From positions 372,001-436,000 of the forward strand of contig NZ_CP108025.1 of NCBI RefSeq assembly GCF_041435095.1: 64,000 nt of DNA, written 5' to 3'. Numbering within the stretch: position 1 is the first letter of the stretch; every line of letters starts with the position of its first letter. Shown here in pieces: positions 8,576-18,055 of this stretch. The notes below the pieces were generated by a model that had not been told where the DNA came from, did not search any database, and saw only the letters and a program-made list of their open reading frames with translations. This stretch comes from Kitasatospora sp. NBC_00315 (lineage in GTDB: Bacteria; Actinomycetota; Actinomycetes; Streptomycetales; Streptomycetaceae). Position numbers and translations under genes: made by a program.

Positions 8576-8962
8576 ATGACGGACATGCTCTCTCCCGCCG
8601 AGGTCGTGAAACGGTCCGGCTTCAGCATCGACACCCTGCGCTACTACGAGCGCATCGGACTGCTCGACCGGATCACGCGCAGCACCGGCGGGCGGCGGCA
8701 GTTCAACGAGGACCACGTCGAATGGCTGGGCGTGCTGCGCTGCCTGCGCGACACCGGCATGCCCATCGCCGAGATGCGGCGCTACACCGCCGCCGCCCGC
8801 GAGGGTGACCGCACGCTGGAGGAGCGACTCGCGCTGCTCACCGGGCACGCCGCCCAGGTCCAGCACACCCTGGCCGAACTACTGCGCCAGCAGACGCACT
8901 TGAACGAGAAGATCGCCTGGTACCAGGCGCAGATCGACATCACCCAGGGGGAGTCCGCATGA
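8576..8962 (+). CDS. MerR family transcriptional regulator (128 aa)
   Basis: The N-terminal MerR winged-helix is clear: [27 protein letters not shown] followed by [25 protein letters not shown]. The C-terminus is a long dimerisation helix ([28 protein letters not shown]). No Cys is positioned to bind metal or an Fe-S cluster, so this is more like the small-molecule-sensing MerR proteins that accompany aldo/keto reductases. Its stop overlaps the start of the reductase gene (ATGA), so the two are translationally coupled. It is probably controlled by its own product through the palindrome at 8541-8560. Confidence 0.9.
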   Translation: MTDMLSPAEVVKRSGFSIDTLRYYERIGLLDRITRSTGGRRQFNEDHVEWLGVLRCLRDTGMPIAEMRRYTAAAREGDRTLEERLALLTGHAAQVQHTLAELLRQQTHLNEKIAWYQAQIDITQGESA

Positions 8963-9942
8963 CCGGAACGGCGCGCACACTCGGCAACAGCGGCATCGAG
9001 GTCGGCCCGATCGGCGTCGGCTGCTGGGCCATCGGTGGCCCGCTGCACGCCGGTGGCGAGCAGTTCGGTTGGGGCACGGTGGACGACGCGCAGTCGACGG
9101 CCGCCCTGCACCGCGCCTTCGACCTCGGCGCGACCTTCTTCGACACCGCGGACAACTACGGTGCGGGCCACAGTGAGTCCGTCCTCGGCCGCGCCTTCGA
9201 GGGCCGCCGCGACCAGGTCGTCATCGCCACCAAGTGGGGCAACACCTTCGACGAGGCCACCGGCGAGGCCACCGGCCAGGACGCCACCCCCGCCCACCTG
9301 CGCACAGCCGTCGACGCCAGCCTGCGCCGTCTGGGAACCGACTACGTCGACCTCTACCAGTTCCACATCGCCCAGGCCCCGTTGCCCGTCGCCCTCGACC
9401 TGGTCGACACCCTGGAGGACCTGGTCGCCGCCGGCAAGATCCGCGCCTACGCCTGGTCCACCGACGACGCCGCCAACGCCGAGGGCTTCGCGGCGAAGGC
9501 CCCGCACTGCGCCGCGGTCCAGCACGACTTCTCCGTCCTCAACCCGGCGCCGGAGATGGTCGCCGTGGTCGAGTCCCTCGGCCTGGCCTCCATCGCCCGC
9601 GGCCCGCTGGCCATGGGTCTGCTCTCGGGCAAGTACCACGACGGCAGGCGCGTGGCCGCCGACGACGTCCGCGCCCAGGGCCACCCGTGGATCCCCTACT
9701 TCGGCCCCGACGGCTCCGGCAGCCGCGAGTGGCTCACCCGCATCGACGCCGTACGCGACGTCCTCACCTCCGACGGCCGCACGCTCGCCCAGGGCGCCCT
9801 GGCGTGGCTGCTGGCCCGCACACCCGCCGTCATCCCCATCCCCGGCTGCCGCACCGTTGCCCAGGTCGAGGGGAACCTGGCCGTCCGCTCGCCGCTCCCC
9901 CCGGACGAGTTCGCCCAGGTGGAGTCCCTGCTCCGGGGATGA
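8959..9942 (+). CDS. Aldo/keto reductase (327 aa)
   Basis: An NADPH-dependent aldo/keto reductase of the TIM-barrel type that would reduce an aldehyde or ketone. The family landmarks are present: [24 protein letters not shown] with the catalytic Asp and Tyr, VIATKWGN with the catalytic Lys, [11 protein letters not shown] with the catalytic His, and the C-terminal [17 protein letters not shown] cofactor-binding segment. Length is normal for the family. It is co-transcribed with the MerR regulator (four-base overlap), so its physiological substrate or a related electrophile is probably the inducer. Confidence 0.9.
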   Translation: MTGTARTLGNSGIEVGPIGVGCWAIGGPLHAGGEQFGWGTVDDAQSTAALHRAFDLGATFFDTADNYGAGHSESVLGRAFEGRRDQVVIATKWGNTFDEATGEATGQDATPAHLRTAVDASLRRLGTDYVDLYQFHIAQAPLPVALDLVDTLEDLVAAGKIRAYAWSTDDAANAEGFAAKAPHCAAVQHDFSVLNPAPEMVAVVESLGLASIARGPLAMGLLSGKYHDGRRVAADDVRAQGHPWIPYFGPDGSGSREWLTRIDAVRDVLTSDGRTLAQGALAWLLARTPAVIPIPGCRTVAQVEGNLAVRSPLPPDEFAQVESLLRG

Positions 9943-10367
9943 CTCCGTCCGGCCACCGCCGTGACACCGCTCGGCCCGGCCGTCGAGGCCCGGTGATCCG
10001 AGCCCAGCCGATCCGATCTCCCGTGGTCATGTGGCGTCGCTGGTCAGGGCGTCGTGAGAGGCCCCCCGCTGCCCGTCACGAACACCTCGGGGCTCCCGTC
10101 GAACGAGGTGGCCCTGCCTGGTCGCGTGTGAGGACCACGCTCCCCGGTCGGCGCACCGAGTGCCCAAGGGGCAGCTGTCCGGGCTGAGTTGCGGAACCTT
10201 GCCGTCCGTGCTGTCGTGGTTGGTGGAGCCGCTCCCAGAAACGACCGCAGATCGGTGGACGTCTGTCATCGCCGTCGCGATCAGGATTTCAGGCACTCCG
10301 AGCCCCGCTGCGACGCTCGACTCCCCTTCACACGAGCACGGCGTGCCATTGAGACGGGAGAAGTCAC
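9943..10367. other. Intergenic region, nothing recognised
   Basis: About 425 bp. The open frames have low-complexity translations. It should contain the promoter of the secreted protein gene at 10368, which has a GGGAG site just upstream of its ATG. Confidence 0.4.
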
Positions 10368-11099
10368 ATGAGCATCAGAAGGATCCGCACCCGGAGAGGT
10401 GTGTCGGTCGACCGGCGGTCGCGCCGGTCCGTCGGTGCCGCATTCGCTGCCCTGATCGTCGCCGCCGGAACGTTGGTGGCCGTTCCTGCCGCACACGCCA
10501 CCACTCAGTTGGTGCACCCGGCCCTTCCCTACGGCCCCTACACGTGCGCGCCCAGTCTCGTCTGGCGGGAGGCCACACCGAGCGACCTGGTCTGCGTGCC
10601 TCCGGCTACGCGGGCGAGGGCCCTGCAGGACAACGCCGCGGCCGCGTCGCGCGTCCAGCCGGGTGGCGGCCCCTACGGCCCGGACACGTGCAGGCAAGGG
10701 TACGTGTGGCGCGAATCGCGGCCTTCGGACCACGTCTGCGTCAATCCCAGCACTCGCACCTACACCCGCACCGAGAACGAGAACGCCGTCTACGGCTACG
10801 CGGACCCGACGGGCCTTCCCGCAAACGGCACCTCTGCCCGATGGGACGGCCAACTGCACGTCTGGGGATCCGGATTCACCGGGAACGGAGCCGTCGCGAT
10901 CTGGGGCTACTACCCCGACACGCATGCGTACGTCCAGGGCAGCGTTCCGGTACGAGCGGACGGTAGCGGCTACCTGGACAAGTTGGTGACCCGAAATTCG
11001 ACCCCCCTCTCCTACCGGTCGATGTACGTCCTCACCGTCGACCCCTACACGGGCCTGGTCCGCAACGCGGGATCGGTCGCGGCGGCCAACTTCCTGTGA
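10368..11099 (+). CDS. Secreted protein with two tandem GY-VWRE-P-D-VCV modules (243 aa)
   Basis: The signal peptide covers residues 1-44 (RRIRTRR, RRSRR, hydrophobic core, AHA site). Two tandem copies of a roughly 45-residue module follow: GPYTCAPSLVWREATPSDLVCV with a basic helix ending in R, and GPDTCRQGYVWRESRPSDHVCV with a similar tail. Each module has two Cys, probably a disulphide. This short repeat is found in various exported actinobacterial proteins; its ligand is not known to me. The C-terminal 100 residues are a beta-sandwich-like domain (LHVWGSGFTGNGAVAIWGYY). It is monocistronic with a hairpin downstream. Confidence 0.75.
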   Translation: MSIRRIRTRRGVSVDRRSRRSVGAAFAALIVAAGTLVAVPAAHATTQLVHPALPYGPYTCAPSLVWREATPSDLVCVPPATRARALQDNAAAASRVQPGGGPYGPDTCRQGYVWRESRPSDHVCVNPSTRTYTRTENENAVYGYADPTGLPANGTSARWDGQLHVWGSGFTGNGAVAIWGYYPDTHAYVQGSVPVRADGSGYLDKLVTRNSTPLSYRSMYVLTVDPYTGLVRNAGSVAAANFL

Positions 11100-11265
11100 C
11101 GCCGAGGTCACGTGGTGCTCGGTCGTCGAGCCGTTCCTGCGGATGTCGCCCGGTCGGCCGGAGGCGGAGAGAGCTGCCGACCGACCTGGACCGACCAGCC
11201 ATCAGGGCAGATCCGCAGAGAGGCCGGCACATCCGCCGAAGGCGGTCGGCCGCGGAGGACACAGT

Positions 11266-11302
11266 GCTCCGGCCGCCCCCACGCAGTGGGGAGGGCCGGA
11301 GC
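11266..11302. terminator. Hairpin shared by two convergent genes
   Basis: GCTCCGGCC and CCCCAC pair with GTGGGG and GGCCGGAGC around a GCA loop with one small internal mismatch. It sits between the stops of the secreted module protein (+) and the GH55 gene (-). Confidence 0.75.
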
Positions 11303-11328
11303 TTCAGCGTGTGGGACTACTCGTCACG

Positions 11329-13713
11329 TCACGGGTAGGAGACCACGTTGCTGGGCGTGGAGTCGGTCGGGGTCAGAGCCCCGGTGTCGTTGATGACATG
11401 GGTGATGCTGCCCTGGTTGCCGAGCGAGACGCTGAGCAGATCGTGGAACTTCACCCCGGCGTTGTTCGGTACCTCGAACGAGTGGTACGCGTTCACTGCC
11501 GGATTGACGTTGAAGTAGCAGTAGCTCCCCAGGCCCCACGCCTCGTGCGAGGTGACGCCGCTGCCCACCTTGTAGGCCGCGTAGCCGTTGGTGCCGCTGG
11601 GGCCGATCCAGGCGGCCTGGTTGGGCACGTCGTACGGCATCTCGTTCTGGAAGAAGATGGTCTTGCCGCCCTGGCCGTTCCAGGTGACCTCGTACTTCTG
11701 GTAGTGCTCCACGAAGAGGCCGGTGGCCTCGACGTTGTTGCCGTTGACGATCACTCCGTTGTCGGCGGTGTTGGTGGTCCAGCCGACGGTGCCCGCGTTG
11801 CCGTGGTCGGCCCGCCAGGCCCAGATGTGGTCGATGATCGCGTTGCTGCTGTTGACGATCAGGCTGGCCGTCGCCTTGCCCGCGACCTGACCACCGATGC
11901 GGAAGAACACGTCCTGGATGGTGGTCGGGTTGGCGGCATGCGCGGCGCTCGACCCGGAGGGGCCGACGGTCAGCAGCGCGGCCGAGTTGGTGGTGCCGGC
12001 GTCGAAGAGCAGGCCCTTGAGCCGGACCCCGTCCACGTCGGCGACCTGCATGGCGTTGACGCCGTTGTCGGGCACGAAGGTCGGGTAGCCGATGCCGAGC
12101 ACGACCGTGTTGGCCCGGGTGACGTTCAGCGTCTGGTTGAGGTGGTAGACACCCGGGGTGACGAAGAGGTTGCAGCCCTGGGCGAGCGCGTTGTTGATGG
12201 TGGCGGCGGTGTCCCCCGCCTTGACCACGTAGAACTGGCTCATCGGCTGCGAGGTGCCGGGGGTGCTGCCGGCGGCCCAGCTCGGCCCGGAGGCGTTGGT
12301 GCGCAGAGACGGCAGGAACACCCGGTACTTGCCGGTGGAGTCGAGGTAGAGGTAGGGGACGTCACGGGAGACCGGGGTGGTCGCCAGCACCGTCTCGGGG
12401 GGCGCCGGGAAGGTGTTGGCCGGGGCGCCGGTGACGCCGGAGAAGACCATGTTCCAGACGCCGCCGTCCCAGCTGCCGAGGCTGCTGTCGCGGGTGTACC
12501 ACTGCTGCTGCGAGCTGGACTCCATACGGCCGGAGACCTTGGTGTCGGCCACGTAGCCGCCGCTGGCCCAGCCGTAGCTGGCCGGCTCCAGGTCCAGGCT
12601 GCCGTGCACGTCGATCCGGCGGAGCGGTGCGGCCTGCGCCACCGCCCAGCGGTCGTCGCCCCCGACCGGGTTGATCGCCAGGTTCTCCGCCGAGCGCCAG
12701 AAGTTCTGGGTGGCGTTGCCGGCGTCGCTCGCGTTGAAGGCGTCCACGGTGATGTTGCCGTTGATGGTCACGTCGTCCGGGTTCTGGCCCAGACCCGCGA
12801 CGGACGTGTAGTAGCCGACGTTGTCGTTGACGTTGTAGGTGCCCGGCTTGAAGAGGTCCGCCACCCGGTTCTCGGAGAACTGCGCCGTCGCCGTGTCCTT
12901 CAACAAGTTGAAGTGGGAGTCCAGTTGGGCCTGGATGGTGGCAGCGGACATGCTCGGGTCGTAGATGTGCACGTTCGGGCCGAAGTTCGGGATGTCCGAC
13001 TGGCCGGTGCACGCGCCCGTGCCGGTGCTGATGGTGTACGTGGCACTGGCCACTGCCGAGTTGGTCAGGCCCGACGCGATGGCGATGGCGCTGACGGTGG
13101 CGGTGCTGGAGACCGTGATCGGTCCGGTGTACTGCGTCGACGATGCCGTCGGCGTGGTGCCGTTGGTCGTGTAGCGGATGGTGGCGCCCGCGGTGGCGTC
13201 GCTGATGGTCACCGTCTGCGCCGAGCTGAAGGTGCCGCCCGCCGGACTGAAGGTCGGCGTGGCCGCCGCGCCGGTTCCGCCGCCGCCGGTGGTCCCGCCC
13301 GTGCCGCCGCCGGTGGTGACGGTGTAGGCGAACTGCGGGGTGTCGTACTGGGCCCCGCTCTTCTCGTAGGTGAACCAGTAGGTCAGAGCGTTGCCGGTGG
13401 CCAGACCGGACACCGTCTGTGTCCAGACCCCCGCACTGTTGGCCATCCGGAGGTTCTGCTGGTTGGCGCTGTTCACCAGGTAGTGCACGTCCACGTAGGC
13501 GGCAGCGGTCGTCGGCTTGAACGAGATGAGGACCTGGGTGCCGCTCGGCTGGGACACGCTCTGCGTGTAGTCGGCGGACGCGGCCACGGCACTGGTGCCG
13601 ACGGTCAGCCCGAGCATGCCGGCGAAGGCCAGCACGAGGGCCGCGACCAGGGTCACGACCCGTCTTCTGCCGTCGCGCCCGGGGAGAAGCTGCTGAAGGG
13701 TGGTTCTGCGCAT
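11329..13713 (-). CDS. GH55 exo-beta-1,3-glucanase with CBM56 and a CHB_HEX-like domain (794 aa)
   Basis: The start is the ATG at 13713. Domains in order: signal peptide 1-44; CBM56 beta-1,3-glucan-binding module about 48-128 ([26 protein letters not shown]); Gly/Thr linker; chitobiase C-terminal-like domain about 150-225 ([13 protein letters not shown]); then a two-lobed right-handed beta-helix of the GH55 family ([57 protein letters not shown]). Acidic residues Glu669 (VEHYQKY) and Glu691 (FQNEMPYD) have the 22-residue spacing of the active-site Glu pair in characterised streptomycete GH55 enzymes. It is predicted to be secreted and to release glucose from the non-reducing end of laminarin-type glucans. 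Confidence 0.9.
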   Translation of the reverse strand: MRRTTLQQLLPGRDGRRRVVTLVAALVLAFAGMLGLTVGTSAVAASADYTQSVSQPSGTQVLISFKPTTAAAYVDVHYLVNSANQQNLRMANSAGVWTQTVSGLATGNALTYWFTYEKSGAQYDTPQFAYTVTTGGGTGGTTGGGGTGAAATPTFSPAGGTFSSAQTVTISDATAGATIRYTTNGTTPTASSTQYTGPITVSSTATVSAIAIASGLTNSAVASATYTISTGTGACTGQSDIPNFGPNVHIYDPSMSAATIQAQLDSHFNLLKDTATAQFSENRVADLFKPGTYNVNDNVGYYTSVAGLGQNPDDVTINGNITVDAFNASDAGNATQNFWRSAENLAINPVGGDDRWAVAQAAPLRRIDVHGSLDLEPASYGWASGGYVADTKVSGRMESSSQQQWYTRDSSLGSWDGGVWNMVFSGVTGAPANTFPAPPETVLATTPVSRDVPYLYLDSTGKYRVFLPSLRTNASGPSWAAGSTPGTSQPMSQFYVVKAGDTAATINNALAQGCNLFVTPGVYHLNQTLNVTRANTVVLGIGYPTFVPDNGVNAMQVADVDGVRLKGLLFDAGTTNSAALLTVGPSGSSAAHAANPTTIQDVFFRIGGQVAGKATASLIVNSSNAIIDHIWAWRADHGNAGTVGWTTNTADNGVIVNGNNVEATGLFVEHYQKYEVTWNGQGGKTIFFQNEMPYDVPNQAAWIGPSGTNGYAAYKVGSGVTSHEAWGLGSYCYFNVNPAVNAYHSFEVPNNAGVKFHDLLSVSLGNQGSITHVINDTGALTPTDSTPSNVVSYP

Positions 13714-13925
13714 GGAACCCGTGATTCCTTTCCTACGACGGCTCACGATCGCCGCGGATGGGGGCATTCGGATACCGACTCTGATTGCCGAGTCGCCGAT
13801 GTCCATTTCAATTCAAGAGGCCAGATAATTCGCCCGTGCGTATCATTTGATATCGAGTTCACGACCGTCAAGAGAAGGCGTATTTTTTTCCTCGAATATG
13901 CAGCGCAGATATGCGGAGGCAAGGA
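13714..13925 (-). promoter_or_regulatory. AT-rich upstream region of the GH55 gene
   Basis: The stretch 13790-13920 is clearly richer in A and T than its surroundings, including TTTTTTT at 13881-13887 and TGATATCGA. Such a dip in a 70%-plus GC genome usually marks a promoter region. No LacI-type AGCGCT box is visible here, unlike upstream of the second GH16 gene. An AGGAAAGGA site lies before the ATG at 13713. Confidence 0.4.
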
Positions 13926-13965
13926 CGGATGTCCATCCCCGTGGTTTTCACGGGGTGGACGTCCG
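13926..13965 (-). terminator. Hairpin downstream of the first GH16 gene
   Basis: A stem of about 17 bp (CGGATGTCCATCCCCGTG paired with CACGGGGTGGACGTCCG, one bulged base and one G-U pair) with a short loop. It lies 170 bp after the stop of the GH16 gene and just before the GH55 promoter region. Confidence 0.6.
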
Positions 13966-14133
13966 CCGCTGTGGGCACGCCACGACAGCCGGGTCGGCCG
14001 CACCTTCGCATTCGCATTCCGTCGCCCGGAAATGCGTAACCCACTGGACCCGAGCGGTTCGGGAGATCTCTCCCGGAAGTCGGCCGGGGAGGCGGACGGC
14101 ACCGGACATCGTGGTGCGCATCTCGCCGCTGCT

Positions 14134-14426
14134 GGTGCTAGCTCTGGGTGTAGGTGTAGTGCGGGGAGTCGTACTGGGCACCGCTCTTCTCGTAGGTGAA
14201 CCAGTAGGAGACGGTGTTTCCGGCGGACAGGTTGCCGACGGTCTGCGTCCAGGTGCCGGCGTTGTTGGTCATCCGGAAGTTCTGCTGGTTGGCGTTGTTG
14301 ACCAGGTAGTGGACGTCCACGTACGCGGCCGCGGTGGTCGGCTTGAAGGTGATCTGCGCCTGGGTGGCGTTCACCCGCACGGCGGCCGCGGTGCCGTCGG
14401 CCGTGGTGCCGCCCGAACCGCCGGTC
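14134..14426 (-). repeat. CBM56-coding inverted repeat, left copy (293 bp)
   Basis: This segment is the reverse complement of 17619-17911 with only three base differences that I can count. It encodes the end of the linker, the whole CBM56 module and the stop codon, and runs a few bases past the stop. Confidence 0.9.
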
Positions 14427-15475
14427 GGCGTGCTGGTGGGCGTGCTCGTCGGCGTGCTGGTGGGGGTGCTCGTCGGCGTGCCGGTGGATCCGCCGCCGGC
14501 GGCCTTCTGGTAGACGGCGAACCAGTCCACGCTCATCCCGGCCCCGGAGGTGATGCTCGCCGAGGGCGAGGTGCAGCCGCAGACCTTGTTGGGGTAGGAG
14601 CCGCCGACGGCGAGGTCGAAGATGGCGAAGAAGCCGTGGTCCACCGCCGCCTGCCAGGTGGCGACGGAGACCTGGTTCTCGTTGACGGTGTACGTGAGCG
14701 TGTTGTCCAGGTAGAACCGCAGCTGCTCGGCCGCCGGGTTGGTGCGGTCCACGATCACCGAGTAGGTGTGGAAGGAGGTCTGGCAGCCGGGGCAGGACTG
14801 GAGCCCGCTGCTGATCCCGTCCGGGTCGTGGCACTCCCCGGCCCAGGCTCCGCAGTGGAAGGTGGTCGAGTGCTGGCTGAGGGCGTTGACGTCCTCCATG
14901 ACGTCGAGTTCGCCGATGTTGGGCCAGTTGGTGGCACCGACCGGGCGAGCGTCCGCGCCCATCGCCCAGAAGGCGGGCCAGTATCCCAGTCCGCTCTGCG
15001 GGTTCGGCTGCTGGATGGATGCGCTCAGCTCCATCTCACCGCCGGCCGGGGCCTGGAAGTCGGTGCGCCGGGTCTCCACCCGGCCCGAGGTCCACTGCCC
15101 GGCGGCGTCCTTGATCGGCTTGATGACCATGTGGCCCGAGCCGTCCTGGTAGACGTTGGCGGTGGAGTTCGTCGCCGTCTCGATCTCGCCGGTTCCCCAG
15201 TTCGCCGCCGCGCCGGGATAGTTGTACGAGGTGCCGATGTCGTAGAGCCAGTTGGCCGTGTTGAGGCCGGATCCCGAGGCGCCGTTGAAGTCGTCGCTGA
15301 AGGCCGTGGTCCAGCCTGCGGGCGCCGCGGGGACCGCGGCCGCCGCCGAGGTGGCCCCGGTGAACATCGTCAGCAGCCCGGCCACCACGGCCATGGCCGC
15401 CGAGGCGGCGATGGCTCCACGCCCGTACTGCCGCTGCTCTGTCGCCGGTCTCGAGATGTGGGGGTTCCTGTTCAT
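14138..15475 (-). CDS. GH16 endo-beta-1,3-glucanase with C-terminal CBM56 (445 aa)
   Basis: The start is the ATG at 15475. Signal peptide 1-46 (basic RRPATEQRQYGR part, hydrophobic core, SAAAA). The GH16 jelly-roll catalytic domain spans about 50-300 with the family signature GELDVMEDV: nucleophile Glu189, Asp191 and acid/base Glu194. Other landmarks are SGRVETRR, GYWPAFWAMG and FHTYSVIVDR. A (TPTS)n linker joins it to CBM56 at about 365-445. It would cut internal beta-1,3 linkages in laminarin-like glucans outside the cell. The CBM56 DNA is a near-identical inverted copy of that in the second GH16 gene. Confidence 0.92.
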   Translation of the reverse strand: MNRNPHISRPATEQRQYGRGAIAASAAMAVVAGLLTMFTGATSAAAAVPAAPAGWTTAFSDDFNGASGSGLNTANWLYDIGTSYNYPGAAANWGTGEIETATNSTANVYQDGSGHMVIKPIKDAAGQWTSGRVETRRTDFQAPAGGEMELSASIQQPNPQSGLGYWPAFWAMGADARPVGATNWPNIGELDVMEDVNALSQHSTTFHCGAWAGECHDPDGISSGLQSCPGCQTSFHTYSVIVDRTNPAAEQLRFYLDNTLTYTVNENQVSVATWQAAVDHGFFAIFDLAVGGSYPNKVCGCTSPSASITSGAGMSVDWFAVYQKAAGGGSTGTPTSTPTSTPTSTPTSTPTGGSGGTTADGTAAAVRVNATQAQITFKPTTAAAYVDVHYLVNNANQQNFRMTNNAGTWTQTVGNLSAGNTVSYWFTYEKSGAQYDSPHYTYTQS

Positions 15476-15717
15476 CGTGTCTTCCGAGCCTCTCTGGGTG
15501 GGGGTGAGGTTGTCGCCTGGCGCCGTGCCGCCCTCGGTCGAGGGCGCGTGCAGCCGAGCCGCGTCGAGTCGGCCGGGCAGGAACCGCGGCTCACGGATGC
15601 CGTTCCTGTTCACGTCGCTTCGAGCTGGATCGGTCCGCGTGCACGTGTGGCTTCGTGCGGGCAGGCCGGAGCCGGCCCGGCGGCTGATGCCGTTCGCCGC
15701 CGGGACCGGAAGGTCGG

Positions 15718-16041
15718 CTAGTCGAAGGGGTCGAGAACGAGGCTCGCCTGCTGGGGGCTGACGTCGCGCACCGGTGACTCGTGGTTGCCGACGTCGTCGA
15801 AGGCGAAGGCAGAGGAGTTCCCGTGGGCGGCCGCGGAGTTCGTCCTGATCGAGGTGACGATCTGGGCGGCACCGGGCTGCGACCCACCGTGCGCGTGGTC
15901 GGATGGTGCCGCCGACGCGCTTGCGCCCTGGGCGAGGCCGGACGTTCCCGCGAAGGCGAGCATGGGCGACACGACCGGGGTCGTGACGCGGTGACGGGGG
16001 CCGCCCCGCGGAGAGGCGCGCTGAAGGGTGGTTCTGCGCAT
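15718..16041 (-). pseudogene. Vestigial paralogue of the GH55 leader/CBM56 start (107-aa frame)
   Basis: The frame begins MRRTTLQ and its first 70 residues align with the N-terminus of the GH55 protein: MRRTTLQ, then V-T--V---LAFAG--GL--G-SA-AA, a SQP, and a -AAA- block. The DNA around the start (GGTTCTGCGCATGGA on the plus strand) is identical in the two. After about 70 residues the resemblance ends and the frame stops at 15718. The signal-peptide core is broken by Pro and polar residues. It is most likely the decayed 5' end of a duplicated glucanase gene, though a small exported peptide cannot be excluded because the frame stays open. It has its own LacI-type box at 16166-16179. Confidence 0.6.
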
Positions 16042-16165
16042 GGACGTGAATCCTCTCACCCTCCTTCACCTAGTGAAGGAAGGAAGGAGCGGGTTGGACG
16101 ATGGTGTGCGCATGCTCGATCCCAGAGGGCCCGCTCGTCCGTGCCGCAGCCTTTGATTGAACTAT

Positions 16166-16179
16166 TGAGAGCGCTTTCA
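16166..16179. promoter_or_regulatory. LacI-type operator TGAGAGCGCTTTCA
   Basis: A 14-bp near-palindrome (one mismatch) with the AGCGCT core typical of LacI/CebR-family sugar repressor boxes. It lies 125 bp upstream of the vestigial gene on the minus strand and matches the perfect box at 16488 in 13 of 14 positions. Confidence 0.7.
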
Positions 16180-16449
16180 ACCAAAGGACTGATGGACTGC
16201 ATGTCCAGAGGAGTGTCAGCGCGGTCGCGCTCATGCGTCAAGGACCTTGGCTGTGTTCACTTCTTGAACTGATGGCCCGCCAGCAAGGGGTCAGGGTCGC
16301 GGAGAAGCGAAGCCTCCTCGACCACCGGTCGACTCGACGGACGGCGGGCCACCCGCGAGCCCGGCACCCCGCAGGGTCCGCCCGACGACCCGCCGCCGGG
16401 CGAGCACCTCCGGCGAGTGGAGCCCGAACTGGGAAGTACTGCAAGCACC

Positions 16450-16501
16450 TTGACGTGCTCCGGCCCGAGGGTGCTAGCATCCCGCGCTGAGAGCGCTCTC
16501 A
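16450..16501 (+). promoter_or_regulatory. Promoter and perfect LacI-type operator of the second GH16 gene
   Basis: A TTGACG at 16450-16455 and TAGCAT at 16475-16480 (19-bp spacer, TGC just before the -10) are followed at once by a perfect 14-bp palindrome TGAGAGCGCTCTCA at 16488-16501. The operator would cover the transcription start, as expected for repression by a LacI-family regulator such as a CebR homologue. No LacI-family gene lies in this window. Confidence 0.75.
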
Positions 16502-16572
16502 AGCATTGCACTCACGAACGGATATTCGCTGAGTGCTGTCCGCGATCCCCCACCCCGGACGGAGTGTTCCTG

Positions 16573-17907
16573 ATGACGGAACAGCAGCACGTATTCGCCA
16601 GGAGCCGACGAGTGCCTTCGCGACGCCGCATGACCGCCCTCGCCGTCGCAGCCATCGGTGTGCTGGCGCTGATTACGACGGGCGCGAGCGGCAACGCGTC
16701 CGCCACCCAGACCACCGCGTTGCAACCGGCTGCCCTGCAACCCGCCGCCGCGCCGGCCGCGGTGCCGGCCGCACCGGCAGGCTTCACCACCACCTGGAGC
16801 GACGACTTCAACGGTGCTTCCGGAACCGGCATCGACTCGGCCTGGAAGTACGACACCGGCGCCGGCAGCACTTTCGGCACCGGCGAGATCGAGACGATGA
16901 CCAACAGCACCGCCAACGTCTACCAGGACGGAAACGGGCACCTGGTGCTCAAGGCGCTGCACTCCGGCACCGATCCAGCCGGCGGGTGGACATCAGGCCG
17001 GGTCGAGACCCAGGCCGCGACCTTCGGCGCACCCGCCGGCGGCGTCGTGGAGATGGTCTCCGCGATCCAGCAGCCCAATCTCACCACCGCCAACGGGGCC
17101 GGTTACTGGCCCGCGTTCTGGATGCTGGGATCGACACTGCGTACCGGCACGACGTGGCCGGGCTCGGGCGAGGTGGACATCCTGGAGGACGTCAACAGTC
17201 GCAGCTCCGTCTTCGGCACGCTGCACTGCGGCGTCAACCCGGGCGGCCCGTGCAACGAGAGCACCGGCATCGGCAGCGGTGAGCACGCCTGTACCGGCTG
17301 CCAGACCGGCTACCACACCTACGCCGTGCAGATCGACCGCTCCGTCTCCCCGGAGCAGATCCGCTGGTACCTGGACGGGACCAACTACTTCACCGTCAAG
17401 GCCAACCAGGTCGACGCCACGACCTGGGCCAACGCGGTGGACCACCCGTTCTTCATCATCTACGACCTCGCCATGGGCGGCGGGTTCCCCTCGGCCTTCG
17501 GCGGGGGCCCCAACGCCAACACCGTCTCCGGCGGACAGATGAACGTCGACTGGGTCGCGGTCTACAACAAGGCACCCGGCGGCACCACGACCGGCGGCAC
17601 GACCGGCGGCGGGACCACGACCGGCGGTTCGGGCGGCACCACGGCCGACGGCACCGCGGCCGCCGTGCGGGTGAACGCCACCCAGGCGCAGATCACCTTC
17701 AAGCCGACCACCGCGGCCGCGTACGTGGACGTCCACTACCTGGTCAACAACGCCAACCAGCAGAACCTCCGGATGACCAACAACGCCGGCACGTGGACGC
17801 AGACCGTCGGCAACCTGTCCGCCGGAAACACCGTCACCTACTGGTTCACCTACGAGAAGAGCGGTGCCCAGTACGACTCCCCGCACTACACCTACACCCA
17901 GAGCTAG
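16573..17907 (+). CDS. GH16 endo-beta-1,3-glucanase with C-terminal CBM56 (444 aa)
   Basis: The start is the ATG at 16573, in frame and eight bases after GGAGTG. The signal peptide covers about 1-45 (RRVPSRRRM, hydrophobic core, GNASA). The GH16 catalytic domain has GEVDILEDV with Glu200, Asp202 and Glu205, plus GYWPAFWMLG and YHTYAVQIDR. A (GGTTTGG)n linker leads to CBM56, nearly identical in DNA to that of the gene at 14138-15475. The two catalytic domains are clearly more diverged than their CBMs, so the modules have been homogenised. It is exported, acts on beta-1,3-glucan, and is probably repressed through the box at 16488. Confidence 0.92.
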   Translation: MTEQQHVFARSRRVPSRRRMTALAVAAIGVLALITTGASGNASATQTTALQPAALQPAAAPAAVPAAPAGFTTTWSDDFNGASGTGIDSAWKYDTGAGSTFGTGEIETMTNSTANVYQDGNGHLVLKALHSGTDPAGGWTSGRVETQAATFGAPAGGVVEMVSAIQQPNLTTANGAGYWPAFWMLGSTLRTGTTWPGSGEVDILEDVNSRSSVFGTLHCGVNPGGPCNESTGIGSGEHACTGCQTGYHTYAVQIDRSVSPEQIRWYLDGTNYFTVKANQVDATTWANAVDHPFFIIYDLAMGGGFPSAFGGGPNANTVSGGQMNVDWVAVYNKAPGGTTTGGTTGGGTTTGGSGGTTADGTAAAVRVNATQAQITFKPTTAAAYVDVHYLVNNANQQNLRMTNNAGTWTQTVGNLSAGNTVTYWFTYEKSGAQYDSPHYTYTQS

Positions 17908-17911
17908 CACC
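17619..17911 (+). repeat. CBM56-coding inverted repeat, right copy (293 bp)
   Basis: Reverse complement of 14134-14426 with three mismatches. Differences give Leu/Phe and Thr/Ser changes and one silent change. Confidence 0.9.
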
Positions 17912-18055
17912 GGGAGAACGGCAGCGGGCGGTGCCGCACGGCGCCGTCCGCAGGCCGTGTCAGCACGCCACCAGGGCGAGGAACGGCCACGTCCGCGCTC
18001 TCGCGGTCCACGCACGGCGCGCGGCGGCCGGCTCAGGGGAAGCAAGGAGCACGAC

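Noticed and set aside
11143..14199. Very long plus-strand open frame (about 1,000 codons) over the GH55 gene
   Set aside because: It is the antisense shadow of the GH55 gene; low-complexity Val/Gly/Arg translation and no domain.
14400..14520. CRISPR-like or regulatory tandem repeat (GGCGTGCTGGTGGGGGTGCT pattern)
   Set aside because: It codes for the (TPTS)n linker of the GH16 enzyme; no spacers and no cas genes.
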